Translations under genes and position numbers: made by a program
Source: Orientallactaga sibirica
Taxonomy: Eukaryota > Chordata > Mammalia > Rodentia > Dipodidae
Length of the DNA: 64,000 nt
Direction of reading: 5' to 3'
Assembly (NCBI GenBank): GCA_036365145.1
Contig: JAEOAD010000015.1
Span: 1,302,001-1,366,000 of the forward strand
The notes under the pieces: generated by a model
The model's input: the letters and a program-made list of their open reading frames with translations, nothing else
What the model was told of the DNA's origin: nothing
Databases searched by the model: none
Shown: one piece after another, positions 29,440-43,840 of the stretch
Position numbering within the stretch: position 1 is the first letter of the stretch
Layout of the letters: every line of letters begins with the position of its first letter

Positions 29440-31175
29440 ATTCCTTAGGGAAAGGTGAACAACTGCAGTGTACAGAGGGATCATCCATTCCTTAGGTAAA
29501 AGGTCAAAACCTGCATTGCACAGAGGTATCATCCATTCCTTAGGTAAAGGTCAACACCTGCCTGGCCCAGAGGGATCATCGATTCCTTATGTAATGTTAA
29601 ACACCTGTATTGCACCCAGGGAACATCCCTTCCTTGGGTAAAGGTAAACACCTGCAATGAACTGAGGGATCTTCCATTCCTTAGGTAACAGTAAACACTT
29701 GCAATGAACAGAGGGATCTTCCATTCCTTAGGTAACAGTAAACACCTGCAATGCACAGAAGGAATATTGATTCCAAAGGTAAATGTTAAAACCTGCAATG
29801 CACAGAGGGAGCATCCATTCCTTAGTTAACGGTAAACTCATGCCTTCATCAGAGGGATCTTCCATAACTAGGTAATAGTAAACACCTGCATTGCACAGAG
29901 GGATTATCCATTCCTAAGGTAAAAGTCAACACATGCATGGCACACAGGTATCATCCATTCCTTAGGTAAATTCAACACCTGCTTGCCCAGATGGATTATC
30001 CATTCCTTATGTAAAGGTAAACACCTGCAATGCACAGAGGGATCATCCATTCCTTAGGGAAATGTAAACACCTGAATGAACAGATGGATCATCCACGCCT
30101 TAGGTAAGGGTAAACACCTGAATGCCACAGAGGGATCATCCATTCCTTAAGTAGAAACTTTCGTTGAACAGAGAGATAATGCTTCTTTACGTAAAAGTAA
30201 AGACCTACATGGAACACAGGGATCATCTCTGCCTTAGTTAAATATCAACACCTGCATTGAACAGAGGGATCATCCAATCCTTAGGTAAGTTGAACACCTA
30301 TATTGAACAGGTGTATCATTCATTACTTAGGTAAATGTCAACACCTGCCTATCCTAGAGGGATCATCCATTCCTTATATAAAGGTAAAACACCTGCATTG
30401 CACACAGTAAACAACATTTCCTTTGGTAAAGGTAAACACTTGCATTGAACAGAGGGATCTTCCATTCCATAGGTAATAGTGAACACCTGCAATGCACAGA
30501 GGGATCATCCATTCCTAATGTAAGTGTAAACACCTGCAATGCAAAGAGCGATCATCCATTCCTTAGGTAAAGGTCAACACCTGCCTGGCCCAGAGGGACC
30601 ATCCACTTCATATGTGAAGTGAAACACCTGCACTGAACACAGGGAACATCTATTACTTTGGTAAAGGTAAACACCTGCATTGAACAGATGGATCATCCAT
30701 TGCTTAGGTCAAGGTAAACACCTGCATTGAACAGAGGGATCTTCCATTCCATAGGTAATAGTAAACACCTACAATGCACAGAGGGATCCTCCATTCCTTA
30801 GGTAAGGGTAAACACTTCCATTTCACAGAGGTTTTTTTTCATTCCTTAGGATATAGTAAACACCTGCAATGTACAGAGGGATCATCCATTCCTAAGTCAA
30901 ATGCAAACACCTGCAATGCACAGAGGCATCATCCATTCCTTACGTAAGTGTAAACACCTTCACTGTACAGAGGATCATCCATGCCTTAGACAATGGTAAA
31001 CACCTGCATTGAACAGAGGATCATCCTTTCCTTAGGTAAAGGTCAACACCTGCCTGGCCCAGAGGGATCATCCATTCCTTTTGTAAAGGTATACACCTGC
31101 ATTGCACACAGAGAAAATCCATTCATTTTGTAAAGGTAAACACCTGCATTGAACAGACGGATCATCCATTACTTA
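29440..31175. repeat. 1.74-kb module, copy 2
   Basis: Second copy of the module. About 360 bp of unrelated monomer order (29,080-29,440, resembling 5,640-5,940 and 34,930-35,200) separates the two copies. Copy 2 carries the eight-T run GAGGTTTTTTTTCATT at 30,829, where copy 1 has GAGGGTTCTTTCATT, so the T run arose after the duplication. Confidence 0.85.
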
Positions 31176-34100
31176 GGTAAAGGTAAATACCTGCACTGAA
31201 CAGAGGGATCTTCCATTCCATAGGTGATAGTAAGCTCCTGCAATACACAGAGGGATCATCCATTCCTTAGGTAAGGGTAAACACCTACATTGCCCAGAAG
31301 GATCACACATTCCTTAGGTAAAGGTCAACACCTGCATTGCACAGAGGGATCATCCATTCCTTAGGGAAAGATCAACACCTGACTGGCCCATCCATACCTT
31401 ATGTAAAGGCAAACACCTGGATTGCACACACGGAACATCTGTTCCTTAAGTAATAGTAAACATGTGCAATGCACCGAAGGATCATCAATTCCGAAGGTAA
31501 ATGAAAACACCTACAATGCAAAGAGGAATCGTCTATTCCTAAGGTAAACGTATACACCTGCATTGCACCAGGGGATCATCCATTCCTTATGTAAAGGTAG
31601 AGACCTGGATTGCATAGAGGGATCATCCATTCCATAGATAACGGTAAACACCTGCATTGAACAGAGGGACCATCCATTCCTTAGGTAAAGGTCAACAGCT
31701 GCCTGGCCCAGAGGGATCATCAATCCCTTATGTAAAGTTAAACACCTGCATAGCGCACAGAGAACATCCATTCCTTTTTTAAAGGTAAACACCTGCATTT
31801 AACAGATCAATCATTCATTCCTTAGGTAAAGGTCAACACCTGCATTGAACAGAGGTGTCATATATTCCGTAGGTAAAGGTCAACATATTCATTGCCCAGA
31901 GGGATAACCATTCCGTAGGTAAAGGTCAACATCTGCACTGTACAGAGGGATCATCCATTCCTAAGACAAATGTAAACACCTGCAATGCACAGAGGCATCA
32001 TCCATTCCTTAGGTAACTGTAAACACCTTCACTGAACAGAGGGATCATACATTCGTTAGATAATGGTAAACACCTGCATTGAACAGAGGGATCATCCTTT
32101 CCTTAGGTAAAGGTCAACACCTGACTGGCACATCTGTACCTTATGTAAAGGTAAACACCTGCATTGCACACACGGAAGATCCCTTCCTTACGTAATAGTA
32201 AACACGTGCAATGCACAGAGGGAACATCAATTCTGAAGGTAAATGAAAACACCTAGAATGCACAGAGGGATCGACTATTTCTTAGGTAAAGGTATACACC
32301 TGCATTGCACCACGGGATCATCCATTCCTTAATTAAAGGTAGAAACCAGGAGTGAAGAGAGGGATCATCCTTCTTCAGTTAAAGAAAGACACCTGCTTTG
32401 AATAGAGGGATCATCCATTCCTTAGGTAATGGTAAACACCTGCATTGAACAGAGGGATCAACCATTCCTTAAGTAACTGTAAACACCTTCATTGAACAGA
32501 GGGATCATCCATTCCTAACATAACGGTAACCACCTGCATTGAACAGAGAGATCAACTATTCTATAGGTAAAGATGAACACCTGCATTGCGCTCAGGATCA
32601 TCCATTCCTTAGGTAAAGGTAAACACCTGCATTGCACAGAAGGATCATCCATTCATTAGGTAATGGTAAACACCTGGATCGCACAGGCGGATCATCCATC
32701 CCTTATGTAAAGGTAAAAACCTGCATTGCACACAGGGAACATCTATTCCTTTTGTAAAGGTAAACTGGAGCATTGTACGGAGGAATCATACATTGCTTAG
32801 GTAATAGTAAACACCTGCAATGCACAGAAGGATCATCTATTCCTAAGATAAATATCAACACTTGCAATGCACAAAGGAATCATCGATTCCTTAGGTCAAG
32901 CTAAAAGTCTGCATCACACAGAGGGATCGTCCATTCTTTAGGTAATAGTAAACAGCTGCATTGAACAGACGGATCATCCATTCCATAGATAAGGGTAAGC
33001 ACCTGCATTGAACAGAGGGATCATCTATTCCTTAGGTAAAGATCAACACCTGCATTGCAAAGAGATATCATATTATTCCTTAGGTAAAGGTAAATACCTG
33101 CATTGCACAGAGGGATCATCCATTTCGTAGGTAATGGTAAACACCTGGATTGCATAGAGGGATCATCCTTCTTTAGGTAAAGGTAGACACCTGCATTGAA
33201 CAGAGGGATCATCCATTCCTTAGGTAATGGTTAATACCTGCATCGCACAGAGGGATCATCCATTCCTTAGGTAAAGTTCAACAGCTGCCTGGCGCAGAGG
33301 GATCATCCATCCCTTATGTAAAGTTAAACACATGCATAGCACACAGAGAATATCCATTCCTTTTTTTAAAGGTAAACACCTGCATTGAACAGAGGAATCA
33401 TCCATTCCTTAGGTAAAGGTCAACACCTCATTGAACAGAGGTGTCATATATTCCGTAGGTAAAGGTCAACATATACATTACACAGAGGGATAACCATTCC
33501 TTAGGTAAAGGTCAACACCTGCATTGTACAGAGGGATCATCCATTCCAGAGGTATAGGACAACACCTGGATTACACAGAGGGATCATCCATTTCTTAAGT
33601 AATGATCAACACCTGCATTGAACAGAGGGATCATCCATTGCTTAGGTACAGATCAACGCCTGCATTGCACAGAGGGATCATCCATTCCTTAGGTATAGAA
33701 CAACACCTGCATTGCAAAGAGTTATCATCCATTACTTAAGTAAAGATCAACACCTGCATTGAACAGAGGGATCATCCTTTCCTTAGGTATAGGTCAACAC
33801 ATGACTGGCCCAGAGGGATCATGCATAACTTACGTAAATGTAAACACCTGCAATGCACAGAGGGATCATCAACTCTGAAGGTAAATGTAAACACCTACCA
33901 TGCACTGAGGGATCATCTATTCCTTAGGTAAGGGTATACACCTGCATTGCACCCGGGGATCATCCATTCCTTAAGTAAAGGAAGAAACGTTGTTGGAAGA
34001 GAGGGATCATCCTTCTTTAGGTAAAGGTAGACACCTGCGTTGAACACAGGGATCATCCATTCCTTATATAACGTTACTCACCTGCATTGAACAGAGGGAT

Positions 34101-36744
34101 CATCAATTCCATAGGTAATGGTAAATACCTGGATTGCACAGTGGGATAATCTATTCCTTAGATAACGTTATCACCTTCATTGAACAGACGGATCATCCAT
34201 TCTTTAGGTAATGGTGAACACCTATATTGCACATAGGCAGCATCCGTTCCTTAGGTAAAGGTCAACACCTGCATTGCACATAGAGAACTACCATAACATT
34301 TGTAAAGGTAAACATCTCCATTGAACAGAGGGATCTTTCATTCCTTAGGTAATAGTAAAAACCTGCAATGCACAGAGGGATCATCCATTCCTAAGACAAT
34401 TATAAACACCTGCACTGCACAGAGGGATCTTCCTTCCTTAGGTAATAGTGAACACCTGCAATGCACTGAATGATCATCCATTCCTTAGATAAAGGTAATG
34501 ACCTGAAATGCACAGAGTGGTCATCCTTTCCTTAGGTAAAGTTAGAAACCTGCGTTGGACAGAGGGATCATTGTTCTTTGGCAAAGGTAAACACCTTCAT
34601 TGAACAGAGATATCAACCACTCCTTAAGTAAAGGTAAACACCTGCATTGAACAGAGGTATCATCCATTCCTTAGATAACGGTAAACACCTGCATTGCACA
34701 TAGGGATCATCCATTCCGTAGGTAAAGGTAAACAGTTGCAATGCACACAGTGATCATGCATTCCGTAGGTAAGGGTAAACACCTGCATTGATAAGAGAGA
34801 TAATCCATTCCTTAAGTAAAGGTAGAAGCCCTGGTTGAACAGAGGGAACATCCTTCTTTAGGTAAAGCTAAACACTTGCGTTGAACAGAATTATCATACA
34901 TAACTTAGATAACAGTAAACACTGGCATTGCACAGAGGGATCATCCCATTCCTTAGGTAAAGGTAAACACCTGCATTGCACAGAGGGATCATCCATTCCT
35001 TAGGTAAAGGTAAACTCCTGATTTTCACAGAGTGATCATCCATTCCTTAGGATAAGGTAAACACCTGCATTGAACAGAGGGATCATCCACTCCTTAGTTA
35101 ATGGTAAACACCTGCATTGAACAGGGGAATCATCTATGTCTTAAGTGTAAACACTATCATTGTATAGAGGGATCTTCCATTCCTTAGGTACAGGTAAACA
35201 CTTCCAATAAACAGAGGGATCATCCATTCCGTAGGTAAGGGTAAACACCTTCATTTTACACAGGGATCATACATTCCTTAGGTTTAGGACAACACCTGAA
35301 TTGCACAGAGGGATCATCCCTTCCTTAATTAATGATCAACACCTGCATTGAACAGAGGGATCATCCATTCCTTAGATAATGGTAAGCACCTGCATTGAAC
35401 AGAGGCATCATCAATTCCTAAGACAAAGGTAAACAACTGCATTGAACAGAGGGATCTTTCATTCCTTAGGTAAACACCTGCAATTCACAGAGGGATCATC
35501 CATTCCTAAAATAAATATAAACATCTGCAATGCACAGAGGGCTCATCCATTCCTTAGGACAAGCTAAAAACCTGCATTTCACAGAGGGATCATCCATTCC
35601 TTAGGTAACTGTAAACAGCTGCATTGAGCAGAGGGATCATCCCTTCTTTAGATAAGTGTAAGCACGTGCATTGAACAGAGGGACCATCTATTCCTTAGGT
35701 AAAGATCAACACCTGGTTTGCACAGAGCGATCATATCTTTCCTTAGGCAAAGGTAAACACCTGCATTGCACAGAGGGATCATCCATTCCTTAGGCTTAGG
35801 ACAACACCTGAATTGCACAGAACGATGATCCGTTCCTTAATTAATGATCAACACGTGCATTGAACAGAGGGATCATCCATTCCTTAGGTAAATCAAAACA
35901 CCTGCCTTGCACAGAGGGATCATCTATTCCTTAGTAAAGGTGAACAACTGCAGTGCAATGAGGGATCATCCAATCCTTAGGTAAGTTCAACAGCTGCCTT
36001 GAACAGATGTGTCATTCATTCCTTAAGGAAAGGTCAACACGTGCCTGTCCGAGATGGATCATCCCTTCCTTATGTAAAGGTAAACACCTGCATAGCACAC
36101 AGGAAACACCATTTCCTTTGGTAAAGGTAAACACCTGCATTGAACAGACGAATCATCCATTGCTTAGTTAAAGGTAAACACCTGCATTGAACAGAGGGAT
36201 CTTCCATTCCATAGGTAATAGTAAACACCTGCAATGCACAAAGGATCATCCATTCCGTAGATAATGGTCAATACCTGCACTGCACAGAGGATCATCCATT
36301 CATTAGGTAAAGGTAATCACCTGCATTGAAGAGAGGTGTCATATATTCCTTAGGTAAAGGTCAACATATTCATTGCACAGAGAGGATCATCCATTCCTTA
36401 GGTATAGGACAACACCAACATTGCACAGAGGATCATCCATTCCTTAAGTAAAGATCAACACCTGCATTGAACAGAGGATCATCCATTCCGTAGGTAATGG
36501 TAATCACCTGCAATGCACAAGGGATCATCCATTCATAAGACAAATATAAATACGTGCAATGCACAGAGGGATCATACATTCCTTAGGTAATGGGAAACAC
36601 CTGCATTAAACAGAGGGATCATACATTCCTTAGTTTAAGGTAAACACCTGCATTGAACAGAGGATCTTCCATTCCATAGGTAATAGTAAACACCTGCATT
36701 GCACAGAGGATCATCCATTACTTAGATAAAGCCAAACACCTGCA

Positions 36745-38560
36745 TTGAACACAGAGATCATCCATTCCTTAGGTAATGGTCAACACCTGCATTGCACAGA
36801 GGGATCATCCATTCCTTATGTAAAGGTAACAAGCTGCATTGCACACAGGAATATCCATTCCTTTTGTAAAGATAAAGACAAGCATTGACCAGAGGATCTC
36901 TCATTCCTTGGGTAATACTAAACACCTGCAATGCAAAAGGGATCATCCATTCCTAAGACAAATATAAATACCAGCAATGCACAGAGGGATCATCTATTCC
37001 TTAGGTCAAGCTAAAAACCTGCATTGCACAGAAGGATCATCCATTCCTTAGGCAATGGGAAACACCTGCATTGAACAGAGGATAATGCATTCCTTAGATA
37101 ATGGTAAACACCTGCCTTGAAGAGAGGGATCATATTCCTTAGGTAAAGATCAACACCTGCATTGCACAGAGGATCATTGAATCCTTAAGTAAAGTTCAAC
37201 ATCTGCATTGAACAGAAGGTCATCCATTCCTTACGTAAAGGACAACACCTGCATTTCACAGAAGGATCTTCCATTCATTACGTAAAGATAAACACATCCA
37301 TTGCACTGATGAATCATACTTTCCTTAGGTAAAGGTAAACACCAGCAATGAACATGGGTATCTTCCATTCCTTAGGTAGTAATAAACACCTGCAATGCAC
37401 GGAGGGATCATCACATTCCTTACATAAACGTAAACACCTGCAATGAACAGAGGTATCATCCTTCCTTAGGGAAAGGTAAACACCTGACTTGCACAGATGG
37501 ATCATCCATTCCTTACCTAAAGGTCAACACCTGCATTTTACAAAGCGATCATCCATTCCTTAGGTAAAGGTAAAGAACTGCATTGCACAGAGAGTTCATA
37601 AATTCCTTAGGTAAAGGTCAACACCTGCCTGGCCAAGAAGGATCATCGATTCCTTATGTAAAGGCAATACCCGCATTTCACACAGGGAAGATCCATTCCT
37701 TTGGTACAGGTAAAAACCTGAATTGAACAGAGGGATCTTCCATTCTTTAAGTTATAGGAAACACCTGGAATGCACAGAGGGATCATCCATTCCTCCCGTA
37801 ATGGTTAATACCTGCATTTCACAGGATCATCCATTCCTTAAGTCAAGGTAGAAACCTGCGTTGAATAGAGGGAATATCCTTCTTCAGGTAAAGATAAATA
37901 CCTGCGTTGAACAGAGGTATCACCCATTCCTTAGACAATGGTAAACACCTGCATTGAACAGAGGGGTCATATGTTCCTTAGGGATCATATGTTCCTGAGG
38001 GATCAACACATGCATTGCACACTGGGATCATCCCATTCATTAGGTAAAGGTAAACACTTGCATTGCACAGAGGGAACACCCATTTCTCAGGTAAATGTAA
38101 ACACCAGCATTGAACATAGGCATCTTCCATTCCTTAGGTAATAGTAAAGACCTGCAGTGAGCAGAGTGTCATCCCACTCCTTACATGATCGTAAAAAAAC
38201 TGCATTGAACAAAGGGATCATCCATTCCTTAGATAATGGTAAACACCTGGATTGAACAGAGGGATCACCTATTCCTTAGGTAAAGATCCACACCTACATT
38301 GCACAGGGGGATCATCCCATTACTTAGGTAAAGCTAAACACCTGAATTGCACAGAGGGATCATCAATTCCTTAGGTACGGGTAAACACCTGTATTGCAGC
38401 GAGGGATCATCCATTCCTTAGGTAACTGTAAACACCTACGTTGAGCAGAGGGATTATACATTCCTTAGATAATGGTAAACACCTGCATTGAACAGAGGGA
38501 TCACCTGTTCCTTAGGTAAAGATCAACACCTGCATTGACCAGAGGGATTATCCCATTCCT
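36745..38560. repeat. Module M, copy 2
   Basis: Inside 13.4-kb copy A. Carries the 18-bp slippage site at 37,963-37,998, absent from module copy 1, where a normal monomer occupies this place near 19,640. Confidence 0.75.
37963..38005. repeat. 18-bp sub-monomer slippage site (13.4-kb copy A)
   Basis: GGGGTCATATGTTCCTTA is followed at once by GGGATCATATGTTCCTGA and then GGGATCAACACA. An 18-bp piece of one monomer is duplicated without the rest of the unit, breaking the 47-bp rhythm. Confidence 0.9.
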
Positions 38561-40319
38561 TAGATAAAGACAAGCACCTGCATTGCACAGGGATCATCCA
38601 TTCCTTAGGTCATGGTAAAAACCCGCATTGAACAGGGGATCATCAATTCCTTAGTTAATTGTAAACTCCTGCATTGAACAGGGAATCATCTATTTCTTAA
38701 GTAAAGATCAACACATGCATCGCACAGAGGGATCATCCATTCCTTAGGTAATTTTGAACACTATCAAAGTACAGAGGATCATCCATTCCTTAGGTACAGG
38801 TAAACACTTCCAATAAACAGAGGGATCATCCATCCATTCCAGGTGGTTAAACACCTGCGTTGCAGAGAGGGATCATCCATTACTTAGGTAAAAGTAGAAG
38901 CCTACGTTGAACAGAGGGATCACCATTCTTTAGGTAAAGGTAAACAACTGTTTTGAACAGAGGTATCAGTCATTCCTTAGACAACGGTAAACACCTGCAT
39001 TGAACAGAGGGATCATTTATTCTTTAGGTAAAGTTTAACAACAGCTTTGCACAGAGGGATCATCACATTCCTTAGGTAAATGTAAACACCTGAATGATAC
39101 AGAGGGACAATATATTCCTTAGGTAAGAATAAACACCTATATTGAACAGAGGATCATCTATTCCTTAGGTAAAGATCAACACCTGCATTGCACAGAGGAT
39201 CATCCATTCCTTAGGTAAAGGAAAACACCTGATTTGCACAGAGTGATCATCCATTGCTTAGGTTAAGGTAAACACCTGCATTGAATAGAGGGATCATCCC
39301 TTCCTTAGATAATGGTAAGCAACTGCATTGAACAGGGGAATGATTTATTCCTTAGGTAAAGATGAACACCTGCATGGCACAGAGGGATCATCCCATTCCT
39401 TAGGTAAAGGTAAATACCTGCATTGTACAGACGAATCATACATTCCTTAGGTAAGTGTAAACATCTGCATTGCACACAGGGATCATACTTTCCTTAGGTA
39501 AAGGTAAACACCTGGTTTGCACTGAGTGATCATCCATTCTTTTGGTTAAGGTAAACACATGCATTGAATAGAGGGATCATCCCTTCCTTAGATAACGGTA
39601 AACACCTGCAATGAACAGGGGTATAATCTATATCTTAGGTAAAGGTCAACACCTTCCTGACCCCGAGGGATCATCCAGAACTGATGTAAAGGTGAAAACC
39701 TGTATTGCACACAGAGAACATCTATTCCTTTTGTAAAGGTAAACACCAGCATTGAACAGATGGATCTTTCAATCCTTAGGTAAAAACCTGCAGTGCACAG
39801 AGGATCATCCATTCCTAAGACAAATATAAACACCTGCAATGCATGGAGGGCTCATCCATTCCTTAGGACAAGCTAAAACCTGCATTGCACAGAGGAATCA
39901 TCCATTCCTTAGGTAAGTGTAAACAGCTGCATTGAATACAGGGATCATCCATTCTTTAGTTAAGTGTAAGGACCTGTATTGAACAGAGGGATCACCTATT
40001 CCTTAGGTAAAGATCAACACCGGCATTGCACAGAGCGATCATATCTTTCCTTAGGTAAAGGTAAACACCGGCATTGAACAGAGGATCTTCCATTCCATAG
40101 ATAACAGTAAACACCTGCATTGAACAGAGGGATCATCCATTCCTTAGGTAATGGTAAACACCTGCATTGTACAGAGAGATCATCCATTCCTTAGGTTTAG
40201 GACAACACCTGAATTGCACAGAGGATCATCCCTCCTTAATTAATGATAAACACCTGCTTTGAACAGAGGATCATCCATTCCTTAGGTAATGGTAAGCACC
40301 TGCATTGAACAGAGGGATC

Positions 40320-43300
40320 ATCCATTCCTTAGGTCAACACCTGCCTTGCACAGAGGATCATCTATTTTTAGTAAGGTGGAGGGATCATCCAATCCTTAGG
40401 TAAGTTCAACAGCTGCCTTGAACAGATGTGTCATTCATTCCTTAAGGAAAGGTCAACACCTGCCTGAACGAGAGAGATCATCCCTTCCTTATGTAAGGTC
40501 AACACCTGTATTGCACACATGGAATCACCAGTTCCTTTGGTAAGGGAAACACCTGCATTGACCAGAGAGATCATCCATTCCTTAGTTAAAGGTAAACACC
40601 TGCATTGACACAGAGGGATCTTCCATTCCTTTAGATAATAGTAAACACCTGCAATGCACAGAAGGATCATCCATTCCTTTAGATAAAGGTAAACACCTGC
40701 ACTGCACAGAGGATCATCCATTCATTAGGTAATAGTAATCACCTGCATTGAACAGAGGTGATCATCCCATTCCTTAGGTAAAGGTAAACATATTCATTGC
40801 ACAGGGGGATCATCCATTCCTTAGGTAAAGGTCAAAACCTGCATTGCACAGAGGGATCATCCATTCCCTTAGGTAAAGGAAACACTACATTGCACAGAGG
40901 GATTATCCATTCCTTATGTAAAGATCAACACCTGCATTAACAGAGGATCATCCATTCCTTGACAAATATAAACACCTGCAATGCACAGAGGGATCATCCA
41001 TTCCTTAGGTAATGCAAAAACACCTGCATTAAACAGAGGTATCATCCATTCCTTACTTAAAGGTAAACACATGCATTGAACAGAGGGATCATCCATTACA
41101 TGGGTATTTTGTAAACACCTGCATTAAAACAGCGGATCATCCATTCAGCTTAGATAAAGGTAAACACCTGCATTGAACAGAGGGATCTTCCATGCCTTAG
41201 GTAATGGTAAACACCTGCATTGCACAGAGGATCATCCATTCCTTATGTAAAGGTAACAAGCTGCATGCACAGAGAGATCATCCATTCCTTTTGTAATGGT
41301 AAAACACAAGCATTAACCAGAGGGATCATCCATTCCTTAGGTAATAGTAAACACCTGCAATGCACAGAGGGATCATCCATTCCTTAAGACAAATATAAAT
41401 ACCTGCAATGCACAGAGGATCATCCATTCCTTAGGCAAATGGGAAACACCTGCATTGAACAGAGGATCATACATTCCTTAGATAATGGTAAACACCTGCC
41501 TTGAAGAGAGGGATCATCGTATTCCTTAGGTAAAGATCAACACCTGCATTGAACAGAGGATCATTAATTCTTTTAAGTAAAGTTAAAACATCTGCATTGA
41601 ACAGAAGGTTATTCATTCCTTAGGTAAAGGTCAACACCTGCATTTCACAGGATCATCCATTCATTACGTAAAGATAAACATCTCCATTGCACTGATGAAT
41701 CATTCTTTCCTTAGGTAAAAGGTAAACACCTGCATTGAACAGAGGGATCTTCCATTCATTAGGTAATAGTTAAACACCTGCAATGCACTGAGGGATCATC
41801 CATAACTAAGGTAAAGGTAAACACCTGCAATGAACAGAGGGATCATCCATTCCTTAGGGAAAGTGAAACACCTGCCTTGAACAGAGGATCATCCATTCAC
41901 CTAAACGTAAACACCTGCATTGAACAGAGGATCATCCATTCCTTAGGTAAAGGTAAACACCTGCATTGCATGAGTGGATCATCCATTCCTTAGGTAAAGG
42001 TAAACACCTGCATTTTACAGAGGATCATCCATTCCTTAAGTAAAGGCAACACCTGCAATGCACAGAGGGATCATCCATTCCTTAGGTAAAGGTAAACACC
42101 TGCATTGCACAGAGGTTCTTTCATTCCTTAGGTAAAGGTAAACACCTGCATATAACAGAGGGATCATCCATTCCTTAGATAAAGGTAAACACCTGCATTT
42201 CACAGAGGGATCATCCATTCCTTAGGTAAAGGTAAAACACCTGCACTGAACAGAGGGATCATACATTCCTTTGTAAAGGGAAACACCTGCATTGCACAGA
42301 GAAAATCTTTCCTTTTGTAAAAGTAAACACCTGCATTGAACAGAGGACCATCCATTCCTTAGGTAAAGGTAAACACCTGCATTGAACAGAGGGATCATCC
42401 ATTTCTTAGGTAAAGTAAACACCTGCATTGCACAGAGGATCATCCATTCCTTAGAGAAAGGTAAACACCTGCATTTGCACAGAGGATCATCCATTCCTTA
42501 GTCAAGGTAAACACATGCATTGAACAGAGGGATCATCCATTCCTTAGGGTAAAGGTAAACACCTGCATTGAACAGAGGGATCATCCATTCCTTAGGTAAA
42601 GTAAAACACTATGCATTGCACAGAGGATCATCCATTCCTTAGGGTAATGGTAGGGGTCAACACTTGCATTGAACAGAGGATCATCCCATTCCTTAGGTAA
42701 GGTAAACAATTGCATTAAACAGAGGATCATCCATTCCTTAGGTAAAAGGTCAACACCTGCATTCACAGAGGCATCATCCATTCCTTAGGTAAAGGTCAAC
42801 ACTATCATTGTACTGGATCATCCATTCCAGAGGGATCATAAACACTTCATTAAACAGAGGGATCATCCATTTCCTTAGATAATGGTAAACACTGCATTGA
42901 ACAGAGGATCATCCATTCCTTATGTAATTGTAAACACCTGCATTTCACTGAGGATCATCCATTCCTTAGGTAAAGTCCAAACACTGCCTTGAACAGAGGG
43001 ATCTTCCATTCCTTAGTGTAACAGCAAACACCTGTATTGCACACAGAGGAATCATTGATTCCTTAGGTAAAGGTAAACACCTGCAATGCACAGAGGGATT
43101 ATCCCATTCCTTAGGTAAAGGTAAACACCTGCAATGAACAGAGGATCTTCCATTCCTTAGGTAACAGTAAAACACCTGCATTGAACAGAGGATCTTCCAT
43201 TCCTTAGGTAACAGCAAACACCTGCATTCCAAAGGTAAAAGTCTTCAACACCTGCAATGCACAGAGGTATCATCCATTCCTTAGGTAAAGGTAAACACCT

Positions 43301-43840
43301 GCTTCATCAGAGGGATCTTCCATTCCCTTAGGTAATAGTAAACACCTGCAATGCACAGAGGAATCATCATCCATTCCTAAGGGAAATGTCAACACTGGAA
43401 TGAACAGATGTATCATCCATTCCTTAGGTAAAGACAAACACCTGAATGCCACAGATGGATCATCCATTCCTTATGTAGAGGTGGGCACCTGCAATGCAGA
43501 GGGATCATCCATTCCTTAGGTAAATGTAAACACCTACAATGAACAGATGGATCATCCAATCCTTAGGGTAAAATATCAGGGATCACCATTGCATTGAACT
43601 TCGTTGAACAGAGGGATAATGCTTCTTTAGTAAAGAAGTAAGACCTACATTGAACACAGGATCATCTCTGCCTTGTTAAATATCAACACACTGGTGAACA
43701 GAGGATCATCCAATCCTTAGGTAAATGTCAACACCTGCATTGACAGAGGATCATCCATTCCTTACTTAGGTAAATGTAAAACACTATCCTAGAGGATCAT
43801 CCATAAAGCAACACCTGTACAAACAACATTCCTTGGTAAA
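40320..43840. repeat. Indel-rich, consensus-like satellite block at the 13.4-kb junction
   Basis: Monomers here lose the crisp register seen elsewhere. GAGGATC replaces GAGGGATC repeatedly, extra A or G bases occur (for example GGTAAAGTAAAACAC), and there are short deletions, such as about 20 nt missing at 40,366-40,380 relative to 53,781-53,830. At 43,560-43,835 large parts of the monomers seen at 30,100-30,425 are missing or scrambled. Between 42,000 and 43,500 many monomers sit closer to the overall consensus than their counterparts in 28.6-30.1 kb. This could be low-accuracy consensus of mixed reads at a repeat junction, or a real unstable junction. Confidence 0.7.

Larger units (their letters stand above)
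28640..42040. repeat. 13.4-kb tandem segmental unit, copy A
   Basis: The unit recurs immediately downstream with an offset of about 13.38-13.46 kb. Matching landmarks are GAGGTTTTTTTTCATTCC at 30,829 and 44,240; a 63-codon minus-strand frame at 34,660-34,851 and 48,064-48,255 with identical translation; one at 37,314-37,505 and 50,723-50,914, also identical; and the 18-bp slippage site at 37,963 and 51,372. Boundaries are good to roughly 100 bp only, because the junction near 42.0 kb is degraded. About 285 monomers per unit. Confidence 0.85.

Noticed and set aside
30829..30846. T run (eight T) as a pol III or other terminator
   Set aside because: It arose by local change in one satellite copy (copied again near 44,240 by the 13.4-kb duplication), with no gene upstream.
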